From: Clostridium liquoris | GTDB taxonomy: Bacteria > Bacillota > Clostridia > Clostridiales > Clostridiaceae | Direction: 5' to 3' | DNA length: 64,000 bases | NCBI RefSeq assembly: GCF_002995785.1 | Contig: NZ_PVXO01000066.1 | Location: forward strand, 62,001 to 126,000 | In this document: one piece after another, positions 17,045 to 27,258 of the stretch | How the letters are laid out: every line of letters begins with the position of its first letter | How positions within the stretch are numbered: position 1 is the stretch's first letter | Made by a program: the position numbers and the translations under genes | The notes under the pieces: generated by a model | Told to the model about the DNA's origin: nothing | Seen by the model: the letters and a program-made list of their open reading frames with translations, nothing else | Database searches by the model: none

Positions 17045-18271
17045 ATGAGAAAGTTATGTATTTTTTTATTAAGTTTATTATTTGTTTATAGTATAAATTT
17101 AAATACAACAGTAAAGGCTCAAGGTGTCCCGCCTAAAGTTTCAGCAGATGGGGCAGTTTTAATGGATGCCGCTACTGGTAAAATATTATATGGAAAGAAC
17201 ATGGATAAACCCTATCCACCTGCTTCTACAACTAAAATAATGACCGCACTATTAACTTTAGAAAGATGTAATTTAGATGATGTAGTAGTAGTAGGCAAGA
17301 ACCCACCTCTTGCAGATGGAAGCAAAATATATATCAATGAAGGGGAACAATTTAAAGTAAAAGATCTATTATATGCTTTACTCTTAGCATCTGCCAATGA
17401 TTGTGCTGAAGCCTTAGCCGAACATATAAGCGGATCTAATGAACAATTTGCCAAACTTATGAATGAAAGGGCAAAAGAATTAGGCTGCACAGATACCAAC
17501 TTTGTAAACCCCAACGGTTTATATAATGATAAACATAGAACTAGTGCCAAGGATTTAGCTCTTATAATGAGGGAACTTGTAAAGCATCCTGAATATACGA
17601 AAATAGCCACTACACCTTCTTATAAAATTCCACCTACTAATAAGTCTAAAGAAGCTAGACCTCTTTGGAATGGAAATAAATTAGTTCAAAAATCTTCTAT
17701 ATATTATTTTAGTGGCTGTGAAGGTGGTAAAACTGGATACACAGTTCAATCAGATCATTCTTATGTAGCTAGTGCAACTAGAAATGGACAAAGACTTATA
17801 GTAGCTCTAATGCATGATAAAAACAAAACCTTTTTCCCAGATTCAATAAATCTTTTTAACTATGGATACAATAATTTTCAACTAGTTAAAATGTATTCTA
17901 AGGGTGATGTTGTAACTAACTATAGTGAAAAGGGTTTAAATATAAAGTTATTAGCTGGTGAAGATTTTTATTATGTAAAAGATAAGAATGATGCTGCAAA
18001 AGCTACATTAAAAATAGAAAATAAAGATTTAAGTTCACTATCCTTCAAAAATGGTGATAATGTTTTAAATGCTTCTGTTACTTTGAAAGGTGCTCCTATA
18101 GAGAATTTAAAATTATTAAGTGATTCGGATCATATTGTAAACATTTCCACAGCCTATCAAAGTATGACAAATAATGTAGGCAAAGTTATAACAGCTATGG
18201 TTTCTGTGGTTATACCTATAATTATTATAACTTTTATTATAAGACGTATAAAACTAAGAGCTAATAATTAA
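17045..18271 (+). CDS. dacF: D-alanyl-D-alanine carboxypeptidase (class A PBP5/DacF type)
   Basis: Trims the terminal D-Ala from peptidoglycan stem peptides. Signal peptide of ~25 residues (MRKLCIFLLSLLFVYSI...VKA). Catalytic triad motifs: S-x-x-K in ASTTKIMTALL, S-x-N in SANDCAEAL, KTG in GGKTGYT. The C-terminal domain ends in a hydrophobic anchor (VVIPIIIITFIIRR) rather than the amphipathic helix of PBP5. 408 residues. AAAGGAGG fixes the ATG; an upstream in-frame extension to 16964 is not coding-like. Exact paralogue (dacF/dacB) is not certain. Confidence 0.92.
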   Translation: MRKLCIFLLSLLFVYSINLNTTVKAQGVPPKVSADGAVLMDAATGKILYGKNMDKPYPPASTTKIMTALLTLERCNLDDVVVVGKNPPLADGSKIYINEGEQFKVKDLLYALLLASANDCAEALAEHISGSNEQFAKLMNERAKELGCTDTNFVNPNGLYNDKHRTSAKDLALIMRELVKHPEYTKIATTPSYKIPPTNKSKEARPLWNGNKLVQKSSIYYFSGCEGGKTGYTVQSDHSYVASATRNGQRLIVALMHDKNKTFFPDSINLFNYGYNNFQLVKMYSKGDVVTNYSEKGLNIKLLAGEDFYYVKDKNDAAKATLKIENKDLSSLSFKNGDNVLNASVTLKGAPIENLKLLSDSDHIVNISTAYQSMTNNVGKVITAMVSVVIPIIIITFIIRRIKLRANN

Positions 18272-18290
18272 TTTTTAATTATTAGCTCTT
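18256..18290. terminator. Bidirectional terminator between dacF and rluD
   Basis: 15-bp perfect stem AAGAGCTAATAATTA / TAATTATTAGCTCTT with a 5-nt loop, followed by TTTCTT on the plus strand. It overlaps the ends of both convergent genes. Confidence 0.85.
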
Positions 18291-19186
18291 TTTCTTAATA
18301 TATCTATTAAGTTATTAATATCCTTCGGTAGATCACATTCTAAATTGATTATTCTTCCGGTTCTTGGATGAGGAAAGGATAATCTGTAGGCATGCAAAGC
18401 CTGTCTATTAATATAATTTGAATCATCAAATCCTTCTCCATATAAAGCATCTCCAAATAAAGGATGACCTAAATGGGTCAAATGCACCCTTATTTGATGG
18501 GTTCTTCCTGTTTCTAAACTAAGGCTTATCAATGAAGCTTTATCATAATTTTCTACCACATTATAGTGAGTTATACTTCTTTGTCCCTTATCATCTACTA
18601 TTCTTTTAATATTGCCTTCTCCTGGTCTATAAATAGGCAAATCAATTATCCCTTCAGGCTTCTCCATAACACCATGGGCAACTGCTAAATATCCCTTTTT
18701 AAATGTATTTTCTCCCATATCCCTTGCCAAAGCCATATGAGAAAATTGATTTTTAGCAACTATTATCAAACCTGATGTGTCCATATCCAATCTACTTACT
18801 AATCTTACTATACAGTTTTCACCCTTACTCTTAAAATAATATAACAAGCCATTGGCTAAAGTTCCATTTGGATGACTCTTAGTTGGATGAACTACCATAC
18901 CTGGGCTTTTATTAACCACTATTATATCTTCATCTTCATATACTATACTTAAATCCATTTTCTCTGGCTCTATATTCTGACTTTCTTTCCTTTGTACACA
19001 TATATCTACTATATCACCTTGATTTAGTATATGTTTAAGATCAGCTCTCTTTCCATTGACTCTAATTCTTCCTTCTTTAGCTGCACCTCTTATCAATCTA
19101 CCAGAAAGCTTTAAATCAACTCTTAAAAATTCTTTTAACTTCAGTTTTTCACTCTTATCATATTTGAAGTTTAACAAACTACTCAT
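18275..19186 (-). CDS. RluA-family 23S rRNA / tRNA pseudouridine synthase
   Basis: 303 residues. An N-terminal S4 RNA-binding domain (SGRLIRGAAKEGRIRVNG) precedes the synthase domain. The catalytic Asp lies in VSRLDMDTSGLIIVAK, and the RTHQIRVHLTHLGHPLFGD motif follows. RluD-type, but the exact target uridines cannot be assigned. TGAGGAGTGG precedes the ATG. Last gene of the obg-nadD-LCP transcription group. Confidence 0.92.
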   Translation of the reverse strand: MSSLLNFKYDKSEKLKLKEFLRVDLKLSGRLIRGAAKEGRIRVNGKRADLKHILNQGDIVDICVQRKESQNIEPEKMDLSIVYEDEDIIVVNKSPGMVVHPTKSHPNGTLANGLLYYFKSKGENCIVRLVSRLDMDTSGLIIVAKNQFSHMALARDMGENTFKKGYLAVAHGVMEKPEGIIDLPIYRPGEGNIKRIVDDKGQRSITHYNVVENYDKASLISLSLETGRTHQIRVHLTHLGHPLFGDALYGEGFDDSNYINRQALHAYRLSFPHPRTGRIINLECDLPKDINNLIDILRKRANN

Positions 19187-19202
19187 ATGCCACTCCTCAA
19201 AA

Positions 19203-20432
19203 TTATTTATTAAAGTTCTCTCCTATTAACACAGTAATACTTATATCTCCATTTCTAGAATTATCAATTTCCACATTATTTATATGGAAATCCCTTTTAA
19301 TTAGAGGTATAAATTTTTTATCTATGCCACTTACAATTATCTTGGACTTAGCAGTTTTTTCTCCATTGCCTGTTGTTACATTGGAATATCCTTTTTTCTT
19401 TACTTCAGAAGACAAATTTCCTGCTAATCCGGTTATATTAGTGCCATTTAATATGTGCACTTTTATATTGCTTTTATCCATTGAATTTTCATTACTACTG
19501 CCTGGGACTTCCTGTAAAGCCAGCAGTAAGTCTCTATTTGCCTTTTCATCATATATAAAATATGAAACTCCGCCAATATATTTTGACTCACCCTTCAATG
19601 TAGTTATATTCATTTTTTCTTTATTTACTTTAAGAAAATTATAAGCATATTTTATTATTTCCTCTGGCCTCATATTTGTTTCTGCATATTTAGGCAAAGT
19701 TGCCATTATGCTTGGAAGCCTAGGTATAATAGCTGGGCTTTTAAATTTATCTATAACTTTATTAATGAATATTTGCTGATTTTCTATCCTTCCCAAATCT
19801 CCCTCTACTAATCCTGTACCATCATTGTTTTTTCTCCATCTAAAAAATTCTTCAGCTTTTTTCCCGTCTAAATGTACAGTTTCTCCCTTTTTAAAATGTA
19901 TATGAAGATCTTGAGAAGCATCATCATAATTCATATTACGTGTAATTTCCATATCAATTCCGCCAATACTATCTATAATATTTCTAAATCCATTGTAATC
20001 TACTTTTCCATAATAATTTATATCTATATTTAAAAGTTTTTCTACTTGTTTTATAAGATACTCTGGGCCCCCTATAGCGTGAGCAGCATTTATCTTTTGG
20101 CTTTTCCCATTTATAGTTACTAAGGTATCTCTTGGTATGGAAACAATATTTAACTGTTCATTAATTTGATCATAGTTAATTAATATAATACTATCTGTTC
20201 TCTTAGGTTCATTTTTATTATTTGGATTTCCTATGTCCACTCCCATTAATAATATGTTTATGGCCTCACCTGCTAAAGCTTCTTTTCTTTCCACAGGAGC
20301 TAATCCCTCTCCAAGGTTTGAATTTTTACTAAAGCTCAACAGATAACAGTAGAAAAATACACCTAAGACAGCTATTATAAATAAACATATTAAAGAAACA
20401 AGTCCAGCTTTGCTTTTTCTTTTCTCTTTCAT
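19203..20432 (-). CDS. LCP (LytR-CpsA-Psr) family cell-wall glycopolymer ligase
   Basis: 409 residues with an N-terminal TM helix (LVSLICLFIIAVLGVFFYC) and an extracellular LCP domain: LLMGVDIGN, KRTDSIILINYD, SIPRDTLVTI, NAAHAIGGPE, and GGIDM. A C-terminal LytR_C domain follows (VHILNGTNITGLAGNLSSEV). The family transfers teichoic-acid-type polymers from undecaprenyl carriers to peptidoglycan. Located 2 nt after yqeK and 16 nt before the RluA-family gene. Confidence 0.92.
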   Translation of the reverse strand: MKEKRKSKAGLVSLICLFIIAVLGVFFYCYLLSFSKNSNLGEGLAPVERKEALAGEAINILLMGVDIGNPNNKNEPKRTDSIILINYDQINEQLNIVSIPRDTLVTINGKSQKINAAHAIGGPEYLIKQVEKLLNIDINYYGKVDYNGFRNIIDSIGGIDMEITRNMNYDDASQDLHIHFKKGETVHLDGKKAEEFFRWRKNNDGTGLVEGDLGRIENQQIFINKVIDKFKSPAIIPRLPSIMATLPKYAETNMRPEEIIKYAYNFLKVNKEKMNITTLKGESKYIGGVSYFIYDEKANRDLLLALQEVPGSSNENSMDKSNIKVHILNGTNITGLAGNLSSEVKKKGYSNVTTGNGEKTAKSKIIVSGIDKKFIPLIKRDFHINNVEIDNSRNGDISITVLIGENFNK

Positions 20433-20434
20433 CT

Positions 20435-21007
20435 CTATTCACCTACTATTTTAATTAGATAATTTCTACCTTCTATAGTATTTAGATGAAGCATTTGACC
20501 TTTATCTATAACATATTTTATAGTTATATCAAAGGATTTAATCAATGCAATGTCCATATCCTTAAAAGCTAATTCCCTTAACTCCTCCACACCAGGATAT
20601 TTTCTTAAAGGCTCTACATAATCAGCTAAATATATTATTTTTTCTAATAAGGTCATATTCTTTCTTCCTGTAGTATGATACGCTATAGCATTAAATATGC
20701 CCTTATCTTTTATTTCCATAGTATCTCTAGCAATTATAGCCCCTACTAAACCATGCAGAAGTTGAGGACTCTCTTCATAAATTGCATTAATTTTATATCC
20801 ATGTTTTTTTGCTATATTTATTAATTCATATCCATTTATATTTTTAGCACAATCATGCACTAAACCAGCTATTCTAGCCTTATTTTCATCTTCTCCATAG
20901 TACTTAGCCATTGCAACAGCTGTATCTCTTACACTTAAACTATGAAGGAATCTTTTATTATCCAACTTATCCTTTAGATAAGTTTCCATATGCTCTTCGC
21001 TCCACAT
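20435..21007 (-). CDS. yqeK: YqeK, HD-domain Ap4A hydrolase
   Basis: 190 residues. HD motif GLVHDCAKN, preceded by RFLHSLSV and followed by the LLHGLVGA and YHTTGR histidines and YLADYVEP that bind the metals. The family cleaves diadenosine tetraphosphate symmetrically. Sits between nadD and the LCP gene as in most Firmicutes. ATG with AGGAG 11 nt upstream. Confidence 0.92.
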   Translation of the reverse strand: MWSEEHMETYLKDKLDNKRFLHSLSVRDTAVAMAKYYGEDENKARIAGLVHDCAKNINGYELINIAKKHGYKINAIYEESPQLLHGLVGAIIARDTMEIKDKGIFNAIAYHTTGRKNMTLLEKIIYLADYVEPLRKYPGVEELRELAFKDMDIALIKSFDITIKYVIDKGQMLHLNTIEGRNYLIKIVGE

Positions 21008-21072
21008 CCCTTAAATCACTCCTAATAGTAAAAATACAAACAAAAAACCCCCGTTATATATAAGACTTTAGA

Positions 21073-21675
21073 TTAAATATAAAGCTTTAACTCCTTTATT
21101 GTATTATAGACACCTTCTGGGAGAAAATATCTCACATTTTTATTTTCCTTTATTAACCTTCTAACATCTGTAGATGATATATCTAATAATGGAATATCTA
21201 AAAAAATTATCTTTTTATTATATTTTTTTTCTACTCTCTCTTTTTGTCTTAATATAGCCCATTTGTTAAATCCTGGTCTATTGAAAACTACAAGCTCACA
21301 TATCTCCATTATTTTATCTATATTTTTCCAACCATCTAATTCCATTAGACAATCCACTCCAGTAAGAAAGTACCATTGAATATCTTGGAAGCTATTCTTA
21401 AAATATTCTAAAGTCTCATAGGTATAGCTGAATCCGCTTTTTTTTATTTCATAATCACTTAATTCAAATTTTTCTTCTTCCCTTATTGCCATATTTACCA
21501 TTTCATATCTAATGTATCCATCAGTTATTTCTCTATAGAATTTATGAGGGGGATTTCCTGAGGGAATAAATATTATCTTGTCAAGATTTAATTTATACAG
21601 CGCCTCATAGGCTATATGAAGGTGCCCATTGTGAATAGGGTCAAAGGTCCCTCCAAATATAGCTTGTTTTTTCAT
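21073..21675 (-). CDS. nadD: Nicotinate-nucleotide adenylyltransferase
   Basis: Adenylates NaMN to NaAD in NAD synthesis. GGTFDPIHNGHLHIA is the nucleotidyltransferase HxGH motif and ISSTDVRRLI the C-terminal ISSTxxR motif. 200 residues, family length. Start ATG with GAGAGGTTAG. In the order obg-yhbY-nadD-yqeK. Confidence 0.95.
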   Translation of the reverse strand: MKKQAIFGGTFDPIHNGHLHIAYEALYKLNLDKIIFIPSGNPPHKFYREITDGYIRYEMVNMAIREEEKFELSDYEIKKSGFSYTYETLEYFKNSFQDIQWYFLTGVDCLMELDGWKNIDKIMEICELVVFNRPGFNKWAILRQKERVEKKYNKKIIFLDIPLLDISSTDVRRLIKENKNVRYFLPEGVYNTIKELKLYI

Positions 21676-21702
21676 GATAAATCTAACCTCTCAATTATAT
21701 TT

Positions 21703-21993
21703 CTATGGTAACTCTATTTTAGGTTTCTTTTTGGATCTTCTATACAATACCAATTTATTTCCTATAGCTTGAACGCCTTCACATTTTAATTCTTCACATA
21801 TAATATCTGATGCCTCACGAGCAGTTAAACCACTATTGTTTAGTACTGAAATCTTAATTATCTCTCTTGCTTCTAATGCATCTTCAACTTGGCTTAAGAA
21901 GCTTTCCTCTACTCCATCTTTACCTATCTGAAATATAGGCTGAATTGTGTTAGCAAGAGATCTTAAGTAGCTTCTTTGTTTACTAGTTATCAT
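21703..21993 (-). CDS. yhbY: YhbY-family RNA-binding protein
   Basis: 96 residues. CRS1/YhbY fold with QRSYLRSLANTIQPIFQIGK at the N-terminus and the GLTAREASDII and AIGNKLVLYRRSKK segments. It binds pre-50S ribosomal RNA. TTAGGAGGAAGAG precedes the ATG. Confidence 0.93.
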   Translation of the reverse strand: MITSKQRSYLRSLANTIQPIFQIGKDGVEESFLSQVEDALEAREIIKISVLNNSGLTAREASDIICEELKCEGVQAIGNKLVLYRRSKKKPKIELP

Positions 21994-22048
21994 ACTCTTC
22001 CTCCTAATAGTCTTCTAATCTTTTGTAAATTTTAATTTATTATTAATA

Positions 22049-23362
<1,314 letters not shown>

Positions 23363-23367
23363 TTAAA

Positions 23368-23904
23368 TTAAAATACTAATCTGTATGCTAAATTATCTCC
23401 ATATTCACATTTATATACTTTAATATCATCTATAGATGTATTTATAATGCTCCAACTTTCCATCCAATTGATTTCATCTATCATAGAATTATTATTGGAA
23501 ATAAATACACTCTCTCCAATAGAATCTTCAAAAATATATATATAAATACATTCTGGTTCATTTTTTTCTAATTCATTAAATATATTATTAACTAAATTTA
23601 TTTTTTTATTGTATTCAAAATCAAAAGGTTTTTTGCTTAATTTTGAAATCTCTATATCTATATTGATTTCTATATGTTTAGAACTACATTCTTTTATATT
23701 CTTTTCTAAGCTGTACCCTAAGTAAAGGTCTCCTAAACTGTATATTTCACTTAAATATTTATTTTGAACACTTAACTTATCTATATATTCCTTTGCCTTA
23801 TCCTCTTTATCAACTTGCAAATATCCATATATAATTTGAAGGTCATTCATAAAATCATGCCTTTGCACTCTTAATGATTCTATAAGCTTATATAGATCCC
23901 CCAT
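23368..23904 (-). CDS. Spo0B-like protein (sensor kinase dimerisation-type domain)
   Basis: 178 residues. The N-terminal helix SLRVQRHDFMNDLQIIYGYL is the Spo0B_a phosphoacceptor helix with the R-H-D box. A second helix and a degenerate ATPase-like C-terminal half follow, without clear N or G boxes. In B. subtilis, spo0B lies in the same place (rplU-prp-rpmA-spo0B-obg) and relays phosphate to Spo0A. Clostridia are considered to lack that relay, so the role here is open. AGGGGTG 8 nt before the ATG. Confidence 0.75.
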   Translation of the reverse strand: MGDLYKLIESLRVQRHDFMNDLQIIYGYLQVDKEDKAKEYIDKLSVQNKYLSEIYSLGDLYLGYSLEKNIKECSSKHIEINIDIEISKLSKKPFDFEYNKKINLVNNIFNELEKNEPECIYIYIFEDSIGESVFISNNNSMIDEINWMESWSIINTSIDDIKVYKCEYGDNLAYRLVF

Positions 23905-23934
23905 ATCAATAACACCCCTATAAAAATTTTAAAA

Positions 23935-23960
23935 AAAGCACCCTAAACCAAGGGTGCTTT
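23935..23960 (-). terminator. Terminator after rpmA
   Basis: AAAGCACCCT (23935-23944) pairs with AGGGTGCTTT (23951-23960). A T run follows on the minus strand. It separates rplU-prp-rpmA from the Spo0B-like gene and obg. Confidence 0.8.
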
Positions 23961-23964
23961 ATAA

Positions 23965-24270
23965 CTATTCAGCTGCAACTGTTTCTTCAACGTCTATTGG
24001 ATAAACAGATGCTCTTTTCTTGTCCTTACCAATTCTTTCGAATTTAACTATTCCATCTGCCTTTGCAAATAAAGTATCATCGCTGCCTTTACCTACATTT
24101 GCGCCTGGATGAATCTTTGTTCCTCTTTGTCTAACTATGATGTTTCCAGCTAAAACAAACTGACCATCTGTTGACTTAACTCCAAGTCTCTTGGATTCAC
24201 TATCTCTACCATTTCTTGAGCTACCTACTCCTTTTTTATGAGCAAATAACTGAAGGTTCATAAGTAACAT
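23965..24270 (-). CDS. rpmA: 50S ribosomal protein L27
   Basis: 101 residues. It carries the Firmicute N-terminal extension [10 protein letters not shown] followed by [20 protein letters not shown]. The LQLFA/HKKG junction is the site cleaved by Prp, whose gene is next door, to expose the mature N-terminus needed at the peptidyl-transferase centre. The first ATG is chosen by similarity to the B. subtilis extension, with GGAGG 9 nt upstream. Confidence 0.97.
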   Translation of the reverse strand: MLLMNLQLFAHKKGVGSSRNGRDSESKRLGVKSTDGQFVLAGNIIVRQRGTKIHPGANVGKGSDDTLFAKADGIVKFERIGKDKKRASVYPIDVEETVAAE

Positions 24271-24271
24271 A

Positions 24272-24601
24272 CTACTCCACCTCCTCCATTTTAACTTTTA
24301 TATATTCACCGTAACTATTTTCTACATTCTTTAATCCAAGCAACATAGTTTCCATTAAAACTCTACACTTATGTATAACTTCAAAACTTTCATTTTCCAA
24401 GCTTAAGCTTAAAAAACCATCTTTTACTTCCACATAAGCTTTTGCCTTTACAACCTCAGTTATTCCATTGGCTATAGTCAAAGATATAGCTGAAACAGCT
24501 GAGCATACTAAATCATAGCCTTCATCTACTGAATCTGCATGACCATCTATTGTAAAAGAAACTATATCATTATGTCTCTTCTTAAATACAACCTTAATCA
24601 T
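24272..24601 (-). CDS. prp: Ribosomal-processing cysteine protease Prp
   Basis: 109 residues (YsxB family). The catalytic dyad is visible: His in [12 protein letters not shown] and Cys in [13 protein letters not shown]. It cleaves the N-terminal extension of L27. Encoded between rplU and rpmA with a 1-2 nt gap on each side, so the substrate and its protease are co-translated. Confidence 0.94.
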   Translation of the reverse strand: MIKVVFKKRHNDIVSFTIDGHADSVDEGYDLVCSAVSAISLTIANGITEVVKAKAYVEVKDGFLSLSLENESFEVIHKCRVLMETMLLGLKNVENSYGEYIKVKMEEVE

Positions 24602-24603
24602 AA

Positions 24604-24918
24604 TTATGCGTTAATTTTTTCTATCTGAAGTTTTGTGTAAGGCTGTCTATGTCCCTGTCTCTTTCTGTAGTCTATCTTTCTCTTATATTTGAATACAAGT
24701 ATTTTCTTAGCTTTGCCCTGCTTTACAACTTTAGCAGTAACTTTAGCTCCTTCAACTACAGGCTTTCCAACTACAAATTCTCCATTTTCCTTGCTTACTG
24801 CAAGTACATTGTCTAATTCTATAGTTGCTTCAGCTTCAGCATCTAATTTTTCAACGTAAATTACGTCTCCTTCAGATACCTTGTATTGTTTTCCACCAGT
24901 AACTAATATTGCGTACAT
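24604..24918 (-). CDS. rplU: 50S ribosomal protein L21
   Basis: 104 residues, [18 protein letters not shown] at the N-terminus and [18 protein letters not shown] near the end. ATG at 24916-24918 with AGGAGGTG. The frame is open upstream to 24966, but that stretch is the leader RNA. Confidence 0.97.
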   Translation of the reverse strand: MYAILVTGGKQYKVSEGDVIYVEKLDAEAEATIELDNVLAVSKENGEFVVGKPVVEGAKVTAKVVKQGKAKKILVFKYKRKIDYRKRQGHRQPYTKLQIEKINA

Positions 24919-25002
24919 TAAAAACACCTCCTCGTACCAGTCTCGCCATTTAAGGTACATAATCAAAATTATGGTTTACAAACCCTTTCTGAGCGGTCTA
25001 CA
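24919..25002 (-). ncRNA. L21 leader (autoregulatory ribosomal-protein leader)
   Basis: The ~84-nt 5' UTR carries the conserved Firmicute L21-leader strings ACCGCTCAGAAAGGGTTTG and, just before the Shine-Dalgarno, TGGCGAGACTGGTACGAGG. The family is thought to sense free L21 and control the rplU-prp-rpmA operon. Confidence 0.7.
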
Positions 25003-25008
25003 AAAGCC

Positions 25009-25037
25009 ATTTTAACATATCTAACATGCTTTGTAAA
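25009..25037 (-). promoter_or_regulatory. Promoter of rplU-prp-rpmA
   Basis: On the minus strand TTTACA (25032-25037), 17-bp spacer, TAAAAT (25009-25014), placing the start at the 5' edge of the L21 leader. Confidence 0.65.
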
Positions 25038-25043
25038 GTTTTT

Positions 25044-26486
25044 TTATCCATATACCTTATACATTTGTAAATTTTCTATTTGATTCATAAAAATAAGGGG
25101 TTCCACTTTAAAATAATCTTCTGTATTAACAAAATTTATGTAAACAGTTTTATCTAAAGCGTTTATATCCCTAACAAAGGATACAATATCTCCTTTTATC
25201 TGATCTTTGTATATTTCGCTAATTTCTATATATACATGCTTTATGTTCTCTTCTTGATGAATTTTATTTAATTCATTTTTCATAAGAGAACTTATATAAG
25301 ATAATTTAAGGCTTCTTCCTTTACCATGACATCTTCTACAAGGTTCATCCATGTATTCATATATAGCTTTGCCTACTCTTCTTCTTGCAATCTGTACAAG
25401 ATTTAACTCTGTAAAAGGATATATGACTGTTTTACTTTTATCCCCATCAAAGCCTTCTTTAAGCTTATATAATATTTTTGATTTCTCTTCTTCTTCAGTC
25501 ATGTCAATGAAATCTATCAGTATAATTCCACTTAAATTTCTAAGTCTTATTTGGGAAGCTATCTCCTCTGCTGCTTGCATATTAGTAATAAAAGCAGTCT
25601 TCTTTAAAGAATTATTGTGGGTATTTTTCCCTGAATTCACATCAATCACATACATAGCTTCTGTTTTTTCAATAATTATATATCCACCACAGCTTAACTG
25701 AACTTTACTATTTCTAAGCTTTAATATTTCCTTTTCAATACCATAATAATCAAATAATCCCCTTTCTCCTTCATAAGGATCTAAATATACATTTATATCC
25801 TTTGTATTTGATATATAATTATTTATTTTATTATGATCCTCTAAATTATTAACATATATCTTTATAGTGTCCTCGTCTAGCTTATCTCTTAATATTCTTC
25901 CAAGCACTCCGCCAGTTTTAATAAGAAGACCTGGTTTTAAAGAATATACAGCCTTTTTTTTAATGTTCTCATATACTTTGTATATACTTTCTATTTCATC
26001 ATTTATTATTTCTACTGGAACCCTTTCCCCATTTGTCCTTATCATAAATCCAATATCTTTGGGCTTTTTTAGATTTTCCCTTATATATGTTTTAATATTT
26101 TCGTCTTCTATTTTTTTTGAAAAGGTTAAAGAAGTATCCAATGTATTTAATACACAATATCTGCCCGGTATAGATACAGCATTAGTAACCTTAGGGCCTT
26201 TTTTGCCTATGGACTCTTTTACTACTTGAACTAATATATGATCATCCTTTTTAATATTGGTATTTTTAAATTTCCTATCAATATACATATAGCAATTTTC
26301 TTTATATCCAATATCCACAAAAGCACATTTTATACCTGGTACTATGTTTTTCACTACGCCTTTATAGATTTCTCCCGGCATAGGTTCTCCTGTATCTTCT
26401 TCTATAAAACATTCTTTTAGTTTATTATTTATTTTTATCGCAATTCTTAATATATTCTCTTGGCGTTCCACAAATATTTCTTTCAA
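25044..26486 (-). CDS. rng: RNase E/G family ribonuclease
   Basis: 480 residues. The S1 domain is GEIYKGVVKNIVPGIKCAFV. Catalytic Asp-bearing blocks are YVIDVNSGKN and ILIDFIDM. The Zn-link is CRRCHGKGR. The family endonuclease cuts single-stranded AU-rich RNA and trims rRNA. The start TTG at 26484-26486 has AAGGGGTGTTGAG upstream. The longer ATG frame to 26627 overlaps the preceding gene without family similarity. Confidence 0.92.
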   Translation of the reverse strand: MKEIFVERQENILRIAIKINNKLKECFIEEDTGEPMPGEIYKGVVKNIVPGIKCAFVDIGYKENCYMYIDRKFKNTNIKKDDHILVQVVKESIGKKGPKVTNAVSIPGRYCVLNTLDTSLTFSKKIEDENIKTYIRENLKKPKDIGFMIRTNGERVPVEIINDEIESIYKVYENIKKKAVYSLKPGLLIKTGGVLGRILRDKLDEDTIKIYVNNLEDHNKINNYISNTKDINVYLDPYEGERGLFDYYGIEKEILKLRNSKVQLSCGGYIIIEKTEAMYVIDVNSGKNTHNNSLKKTAFITNMQAAEEIASQIRLRNLSGIILIDFIDMTEEEEKSKILYKLKEGFDGDKSKTVIYPFTELNLVQIARRRVGKAIYEYMDEPCRRCHGKGRSLKLSYISSLMKNELNKIHQEENIKHVYIEISEIYKDQIKGDIVSFVRDINALDKTVYINFVNTEDYFKVEPLIFMNQIENLQMYKVYG

Positions 26487-26538
26487 ACTCAACACCCCTT
26501 TCTTCAGATTACAGAATAACAAAGATTCAAATAATAAG

Positions 26539-27258
26539 TTATAAATTTCCAAGGAACTTATAAAGGGGTACATATTTTTTATTCTCAAGAGCATACATTT
26601 CTTCTCTTTGTATTTGAACAAAAGCATCTAAGTCAGCATTAGAAGTGTTCTCCTGTACAAATTTTGATAAAAGGTCAGCTGATAAATTTTCTTTACTTCC
26701 ACAACTTACAAGAACCTGTAAATTCAAATTATTACCTTCTACCTTATACTTAAATTCTTTTAGCATTGGTCTTATATCAACTTCTTTTTCTCCGCTCTTT
26801 CCTTTTTTAATAATATTCCACTGTTTCATTTTAGGCAATGCTTTAATTTCTTCATCAATTTTTGAAGCATCTTTATATTTTATTGTTATTGAATATCTAG
26901 CTCCATCTACTGCAGCCATAGATTGAGGTATCTTTTTTTTATTATCTTCAATTTGTCGTATTTTCACTACCTCAATAAATCTTATTGTCATTGGGGAACT
27001 TTCATTAAGTTTATCCTTTATATAAAAATTACTTAAAGGCTCTTTAAATATTACATCCATATACTCACCCTTTGAATACATACCTACTGAAAGAGGTTGA
27101 GCTATAGAAATATTCATATGTGGATTAAATCCTTGGGAATATTCTATAGGAAGGCCTGATCTTTTTATTATTTTTTGTAAGGTCCTCATCAAATCCAAAT
27201 GAGATATAAATTTTATATTACTTTCTTTACTGAACTTTATTAGATAACGCACCTTCAA
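26539..27258 (-). CDS. TIGR03936 / DUF2344 radical-SAM-linked protein
   Basis: 239 residues. VRYLIKFSKESNIKFISHLD at the N-terminus, SGLPIEYSQGFNPHMNISIA in the middle. TTG start 27256-27258, overlapping the 3' end of the upstream radical SAM gene by 32 nt. The family almost always accompanies that radical SAM protein. Function unknown. Confidence 0.9.
   Translation of the reverse strand: MKVRYLIKFSKESNIKFISHLDLMRTLQKIIKRSGLPIEYSQGFNPHMNISIAQPLSVGMYSKGEYMDVIFKEPLSNFYIKDKLNESSPMTIRFIEVVKIRQIEDNKKKIPQSMAAVDGARYSITIKYKDASKIDEEIKALPKMKQWNIIKKGKSGEKEVDIRPMLKEFKYKVEGNNLNLQVLVSCGSKENLSADLLSKFVQENTSNADLDAFVQIQREEMYALENKKYVPLYKFLGNL

Noticed and set aside
24919-24966. N-terminal extension of L21
   Set aside because: The sequence belongs to the L21 leader RNA; AGGAGGTG directs the start at 24918.
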